DNA of 14,476 nucleotides, taken from assembly GCA_030064795.1 (NCBI GenBank), contig JASJEI010000159.1:1-14476 (forward strand), written 5' to 3'. The position numbers and the translations under genes were made by a program. The DNA is from Pleurocapsa sp. MO_226.B13. Its GTDB lineage: Bacteria; Cyanobacteriota; Cyanobacteriia; Cyanobacteriales; Xenococcaceae. This document shows, piece by piece, positions 13,767 to 14,476 of this stretch; the first letter of the stretch is position 1, and each line of letters starts with the position of its first letter. The notes under the pieces were generated by a model. It was not told where the DNA came from. It worked only from the letters and a program-made list of their open reading frames with translations, and did not search any database.

Positions 13767-14476
13767 CTACAAAGATATAAATATAGAGCGAATTATCCTA
13801 ACTTCCACCGTCCCAACTGCATACTGTCCATTCAAAAGTGCGATCGCCTTTTCCAACCCACAATAACTAAACTTAACTCTACTCCCAACTAACGAAGCCG
13901 TAACCATTTGCTTTGACTCAATTGGTATGTTCACATCTTCAGGGAAATCTACCGTTAATTCTCCATTCAAGTAGATGTCTGCATTAGGATAAGCCTGTTG
14001 TAATTCTTCTAGTTGTGCAATAGGACTTTCATCATTAAAAGTCAAATTCCTAATTTCAGTACTCGCAGCTTCCCCGACGGTAGTTGTCACTTTGCTAGTA
14101 ATTATCTGCTCTCCCGTCTTATAAATCCCCTTGCCATCAGTAACTACAAACTCTTTACCCTCATTGCCAATGATTAGATATCTTCCATCGGCGGGAGTGC
14201 GATCGCTCGTCCAGTAACCTGTGATTCTCGCGTATACTTTATTGGTAGAAGCATTCTCGTTATAAACTCTGACAATACCATCTCTCAAGCCCAGATTCTG
14301 ACTGACTTTCTGAGTTATACCGCCACCATTGGCGAGATAGATTCCGAAACTCAGCAGGGCGATCGCAATTGCTAAAACCCATAACTCGCCAGCCCCACCA
14401 GTCTTTAATCTTCGTCTTGGATTACTAACACTAATTGCCCAGACAGGCTCAGGATAAAATAGCTGTACTCCTTGCT
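13767..14476 (-). CDS. C-terminal part of a membrane protein, possibly YdjM-like metal-dependent hydrolase (5' partial)
   Basis: The frame is open to the right edge of the window, so the TTG at 14288 is internal and the start lies outside. The 235 visible residues begin QGVQLFYPEPVWAISVSNPR. A membrane segment follows at residues 31-48 (ELWVLAIAIALLSFGIYLA), then a soluble beta-rich domain of about 185 residues (TQKVSQNLGLRDGIVRVYNE ... TSDRTPADGRYLIIGNEGKE ... EFVVTDGKGIYKTGEQI). From memory this arrangement matches the C-terminal half of cyanobacterial proteins annotated as membrane-bound metal-dependent hydrolases related to YdjM. The defining N-terminal His/Asp motifs are outside the window, so this is tentative. 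The end carries HIP1 sites and is duplicated at 13137-13358. Confidence 0.6.
   Translation of the reverse strand, partial: QGVQLFYPEPVWAISVSNPRRRLKTGGAGELWVLAIAIALLSFGIYLANGGGITQKVSQNLGLRDGIVRVYNENASTNKVYARITGYWTSDRTPADGRYLIIGNEGKEFVVTDGKGIYKTGEQIITSKVTTTVGEAASTEIRNLTFNDESPIAQLEELQQAYPNADIYLNGELTVDFPEDVNIPIESKQMVTASLVGSRVKFSYCGLEKAIALLNGQYAVGTVEVRIIRSIFISL

Overview
The window looks cyanobacterial. The octamer GCGATCGC (HIP1) occurs at least eleven times in 14.5 kb (2933, 3890, 3993, 4033, 5807, 6420, 8725, 13213, 13840, 14199, 14359), and most genes are A+T-leaning with many lysine- and asparagine-rich proteins. The gene mix (toxin-antitoxin pair, retropepsin-like protein, interrupted primase-type gene, insertion sequences, gene fragments) is that of an accessory region in a large-genome cyanobacterium. 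I cannot name the species.

Layout, left to right. (1) 1-3777, plus strand: the end of a long protein with a phage-tail-like C-terminal module, then an 891-residue glycoside-hydrolase-like protein without a visible signal peptide. (2) 3778-5687: a short coding remnant, a RelE/HigB-type toxin and XRE antitoxin operon headed by a palindrome, then, convergently, a retropepsin-like protein preceded by a small DUF5678-like protein. (3) 5688-9680: a leader-like stretch with nested inverted repeats, a 5' fragment of a Toprim/AAA replication gene cut inside its Walker A region by an IS66-type element (7120-8806, 18-bp terminal inverted repeats), and directly at the far end of that element the C-terminal remnant of a different transposase. 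The IS66 transposase is broken by four frame changes, and the two flanks share no target duplication. (4) 9807-12656, minus strand: three exported proteins, namely a metzincin-like peptidase with four 49-residue repeats, a protein with twelve cysteines, and a DsbA-like thiol oxidoreductase. (5) 12657-14476: intergenic DNA with a 25-bp perfect palindrome and a degenerate 40-bp tandem array, then a duplicated C-terminal gene fragment, a decayed small gene, and the C-terminal part of a membrane protein running off the right edge.

The most coherent functional unit is the minus-strand block 9807-12656. Transcription order would be peptidase, Cys-rich protein, DsbA. The oxidoreductase could form the disulfides of its two exported neighbours (twelve and four cysteines). 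No tRNA, rRNA or CRISPR array was seen.
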